From Gammaproteobacteria bacterium (GTDB lineage Bacteria > Pseudomonadota > Gammaproteobacteria > Chromatiales > Chromatiaceae), in contig DAOUQU010000074.1 in assembly GCA_030625445.1 (NCBI GenBank), positions 1 to 7,394 on the forward strand: a DNA stretch of 7,394 nt, written 5' to 3'. The translations under genes were made by a program, and so were the position numbers. The notes below the pieces were generated by a model, which was not told the origin of the DNA, made no database searches, and saw only the letters and a program-made list of their open reading frames with translations. This document shows positions 5,123 through 7,394 of the stretch, one piece after another (position 1 is the stretch's first letter; every line of letters begins with the position of its first letter).

Positions 5123-6421
5123 TCAACGCTTCCCTAACAGTGCATAGTAGAAACCATCCATGTGCGACTCACCGGGCAATATCTGCCAGCCGATAGAGTG
5201 CTTGCGTCCCACTGTCAGCGCAATAGCCTGCTCCCTGGCGTCATCATGCCTGGAGAGAAAAGCCTCCACCTGCTGCTGATTCTCTTCCGGCAGCAGGGAG
5301 CAGGTCACATAGAGCAGTACCCCGCCTGATTTCAGCAGCGGCCATACGGATTCGAGAATTTGTTGCTGACGTCCGGCCAGCGAGGCAACATCCCCGGCTT
5401 TTCTCAATAGCTTGATATCAGGATGACGGCGAATCACTCCGGTGGCGGAACAGGGAACATCCAGCAGGATGCGCTCATAACTGCGGTCACGCCACTTGCC
5501 CTGCTGCAGTGAGACATCGCCTGTAATCAGGCGTGCCTGCTGTCCCAGACGCTGCAAATTCTCCTCAACGCGCTGCAGCCGCCCTGCATCGACATCCATT
5601 GCAGTGACACTGGCATCGGGCTGGCGTTCAAGAATGTGCGTCGTTTTTCCACCCGGGGCCGCACAGGCATCAAGCACTTCGTCACCGGGTTGGGCATCGA
5701 GCAGCATTGCGGCAAACTGCGCACCCGCATCCTGCACCGAGAGATAGCCGGCGGAAAACCCGGGCAGCAATTCAACAGCCGCCGCCTTATCCAGCATCAA
5801 TGCTGAATCGATCTCCTCAAACGGATGTGCTGAAACTCCTGCTGCAGCCAGCTCTGCAATCGCAGCTTCAACACTGGTTTTACTGCAATTCACCCTCAGC
5901 GTCATTGGCGGGCGCTGCAGATAGCTCTCCGCGATCTGGCGCCACTCTCCGGGCCACGCCTGCTGCAGACGCTGCAGCAGCCACTGCGGCATGGAAAGCT
6001 GTGCAGTATCACTGGAATCCAATTGTTGCAGCAGGCTCTGCTGCTCACGCAGGAAACGCCGCAATACCGCATTCGTCAGGCTTTTCGCCCAGCCTTTTCT
6101 CAGTTTCCCGGTTGCTGCAACAGTCTCCGACACCGCTGCATGCGCCGGAATCCGGGTATGCAGCAGTTGATAGAGTCCAACCAGCATCAAGGCGTGAATG
6201 ACTCTCTGTGATGATTTGATCGGCTTGTCCAGCAACAGTTTCAACAGGGCGTCGAGTTGAAAATACCAGCGACACACTCCATAGGATATCTCTGCGGTCA
6301 GCGCTCTCTCCTTCTCGGGAAGTCTGTCGGCAACACTCTGCAACGCACTCTCCAGGTTGCGCCCCTGCAATACCTGCTGAATCACCATGGCGCCTGCTGT
6401 ACGTGAATCAAGTGAAGACAT
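5123..6421 (-). CDS. rsmB: 16S rRNA (cytosine-967-C5)-methyltransferase
   Basis: RsmB transfers a methyl group from S-adenosylmethionine to C5 of cytosine 967 (E. coli numbering) in 16S rRNA. The 432-residue length matches the family. Residues 1 to about 135 form the NusB-like helical RNA-binding domain. After a linker the Rossmann-fold methyltransferase domain starts near 170, with the SAM-binding motif LDACAAPGGKT (250-260), the acidic ribose-binding position in AMDVDAGR (274-281), motif IV DVPCSATG (321-328, C324) and motif VI VTCSLLPEEN (372-381). C374 in TCS is the expected nucleophile and C324 the release cysteine; both are present. The ATG at 6421 shares its A with the fmt stop (TAATG), so translation is likely coupled. 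There is no strong Shine-Dalgarno sequence of its own. The order def-fmt-rsmB is conserved widely in proteobacteria. Confidence 0.97.
   Translation of the reverse strand: MSSLDSRTAGAMVIQQVLQGRNLESALQSVADRLPEKERALTAEISYGVCRWYFQLDALLKLLLDKPIKSSQRVIHALMLVGLYQLLHTRIPAHAAVSETVAATGKLRKGWAKSLTNAVLRRFLREQQSLLQQLDSSDTAQLSMPQWLLQRLQQAWPGEWRQIAESYLQRPPMTLRVNCSKTSVEAAIAELAAAGVSAHPFEEIDSALMLDKAAAVELLPGFSAGYLSVQDAGAQFAAMLLDAQPGDEVLDACAAPGGKTTHILERQPDASVTAMDVDAGRLQRVEENLQRLGQQARLITGDVSLQQGKWRDRSYERILLDVPCSATGVIRRHPDIKLLRKAGDVASLAGRQQQILESVWPLLKSGGVLLYVTCSLLPEENQQQVEAFLSRHDDAREQAIALTVGRKHSIGWQILPGESHMDGFYYALLGKR
5129..5135 (-). promoter_or_regulatory. Candidate ribosome binding site for the GTG start of the DUF4390 gene
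   Basis: AGGGAAG on the minus strand, 7 bases from the GTG at 5121. It is the best-spaced Shine-Dalgarno match for any start of this frame. It also encodes the final Gly-Lys of RsmB, a common RsmB ending, so the match may be coincidental. Confidence 0.45.
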
Positions 6422-7347
6422 TACCCGAACACCACATCATCAAGAGAGTGGGCATTGAGGAAATCTGCAGCGGACATCGCTCTTTTTCCCGGCAGCTGCA
6501 ATTTTATGATGCGCAGCAGCCCCTCCCCGGTGGCTACATCAATTCCATCAGGGGAGCTGTTGACAACACTGCCGGGCGCAGCCCTGCTGTCGCCATCGAC
6601 AAGCCGTGACTCCCACACCCGCAGCTGTTTGCCGCCCAGCTGCGTATAGGCAACCGGCCAGCTGTTGTATGCACACACTTTACGATGGATCAATGCAGCT
6701 GGCTCGCTCCACTCTATTGCCGCCTCACCCTTGCTGAGTTTATGCGCATAAGTCACACCTTCATCCGCTTGAGCAGTCGGTTGACGGCCATCACTATCCA
6801 GCAGCGGCAGTGCATCCATCAATGCCTCGGCTCCCAGCTGTGCAAGCCGGTCATGAAGATCAGCACCCGTCTCATTGACACGGATATCGACATCCCGACG
6901 CAGCCACACCGGGCCGGTATCCAGGCCTGCGTTCATCTGCATGATAGAGATTCCCGTTTGTTGATCTGCAGCAATAATGGCGCGCTGTATCGGCGCCGCA
7001 CCCCGCCAGCGCGGCAGCAGGGAGGCATGAATGTTGATGCATCCCAGCTTTGGCGCATCAAGAACTACCTGAGGAAGAATCAGCCCATAGGCCACCACAA
7101 CCATCAGATCGGCCCGCAACCGCTGCAGCTCCTCAACAGATTCTGCACCCCTGAAATCGAGTGGTTGATAAACTGGGATTTTATGATCGATAGCAACCTG
7201 CTTGACGGAGCCTGGCACAAGCTTTCTGCCGCGTCCGAGCGGACGGTCAGGCTGCGTATAGACAGCCGCGACTTCATGGTTGGATGCAATCAGCGCCTGT
7301 AACGCTGGGACAGAGAAGTCCGGTGTTCCGGCAAAAATTATACGCAT
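6421..7347 (-). CDS. fmt: Methionyl-tRNA formyltransferase
   Basis: Fmt transfers a formyl group from 10-formyltetrahydrofolate to initiator Met-tRNA, producing fMet-tRNA for translation initiation. The 308 residues are close to the usual 310-315. The N-terminal Rossmann-like catalytic domain opens with MRIIFAGTPDFSVP and contains the RPLGRGRKL loop (35-43) that inserts into the acceptor arm. The catalytic triad N105, H107 and D143 lies in INIHASLLPRWRGAAPI and GLDTGPV. The C-terminal OB-fold domain (about 205-308) assists tRNA binding. Its ATG overlaps the def stop by one base (TAATG), and its own stop overlaps rsmB in the same way. AGGCGG lies upstream in the end of def at a rather long spacing, so coupling to def is likely to matter. 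Confidence 0.98.
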   Translation of the reverse strand: MRIIFAGTPDFSVPALQALIASNHEVAAVYTQPDRPLGRGRKLVPGSVKQVAIDHKIPVYQPLDFRGAESVEELQRLRADLMVVVAYGLILPQVVLDAPKLGCINIHASLLPRWRGAAPIQRAIIAADQQTGISIMQMNAGLDTGPVWLRRDVDIRVNETGADLHDRLAQLGAEALMDALPLLDSDGRQPTAQADEGVTYAHKLSKGEAAIEWSEPAALIHRKVCAYNSWPVAYTQLGGKQLRVWESRLVDGDSRAAPGSVVNSSPDGIDVATGEGLLRIIKLQLPGKRAMSAADFLNAHSLDDVVFG

Positions 7348-7394
7348 TAAATCACAACCGCCTGGCGACTCTTCTTCTCCATTTTCTTGCGGAT
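7347..7394 (-). CDS. def: Peptide deformylase, C-terminal fragment (partial)
   Basis: The last 15 codons and the TAA stop of a gene entering from the right edge; the fragment reads IRKKMEKKSRQAVVI. Peptide deformylase removes the N-formyl group from nascent proteins and ends in a basic helix of the form R-I-R-x-K-x-E-K, which this tail resembles. The tail is too short for identification by itself; the call rests on that resemblance and on the conserved def-fmt order with a 1-base overlap. Confidence 0.85.
   Translation of the reverse strand: MRKKMEKKSRQAVVI

Noticed and set aside
5440..6040. Many CTGCAG and CTGCTGCAG words within rsmB, considered as a possible motif array.
   Set aside because: They coincide with Leu-Gln and Leu-Gln-Gln codons in a helix-rich, glutamine-rich protein and show no regular spacing; codon choice explains them.
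6685..7302. A 205-codon plus-strand open frame opposite fmt.
   Set aside because: It lies entirely antisense to a clear Fmt coding sequence with intact catalytic residues; no motif, signal or ribosome binding site supports it.

Overview
The window looks like ordinary core chromosome of a gammaproteobacterium, or a close relative. The evidence is a tRNA-Tyr/tRNA-Gly/tRNA-Thr/tuf operon resembling the tufB operon of enterics, and a def-fmt-rsmB cluster followed by a DUF4390 gene and ntrY-ntrX. The latter arrangement is, from memory, common in beta- and gammaproteobacteria, including sulfur oxidisers. No genus can be assigned from the sequence alone. Every supported gene lies on the minus strand, so transcription runs from the right end of the window to the left.

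Right part, read in transcription order: the last codons of def (peptide deformylase), fmt (methionyl-tRNA formyltransferase), rsmB (16S rRNA m5C methyltransferase), a secreted DUF4390 protein of unknown function, ntrY (membrane histidine kinase) and ntrX (response regulator). The junctions are extremely tight: TAATG at def/fmt and fmt/rsmB, 1 base between rsmB and the longest DUF4390 reading frame, a 19-base overlap of DUF4390 with ntrY, and ATGA at ntrY/ntrX. This looks like one translationally coupled operon that joins the start of protein synthesis and rRNA modification to a two-component system. Its promoter is outside the window.

Left part: a 183-base spacer after ntrX holds an inverted repeat built from degenerate 7-base units. 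Next comes a strong sigma70-type promoter with a GC-rich discriminator, which drives tRNA-Tyr(GTA), tRNA-Gly(TCC), tRNA-Thr(GGT) and tuf (EF-Tu, only the first 47 codons present).

The points of most interest are: (i) NtrX has arginine in place of the Walker A lysine and lacks the GAFTGA loop; (ii) a REP-like pair of inverted palindromes lies in the 5' end of the DUF4390 reading frame and makes its start ambiguous; (iii) the heptamer inverted repeat sits where trkA would normally follow, so it may mark a rearrangement junction. I see no mobile-element gene, CRISPR array, phage gene, defence system or other clearly new system.
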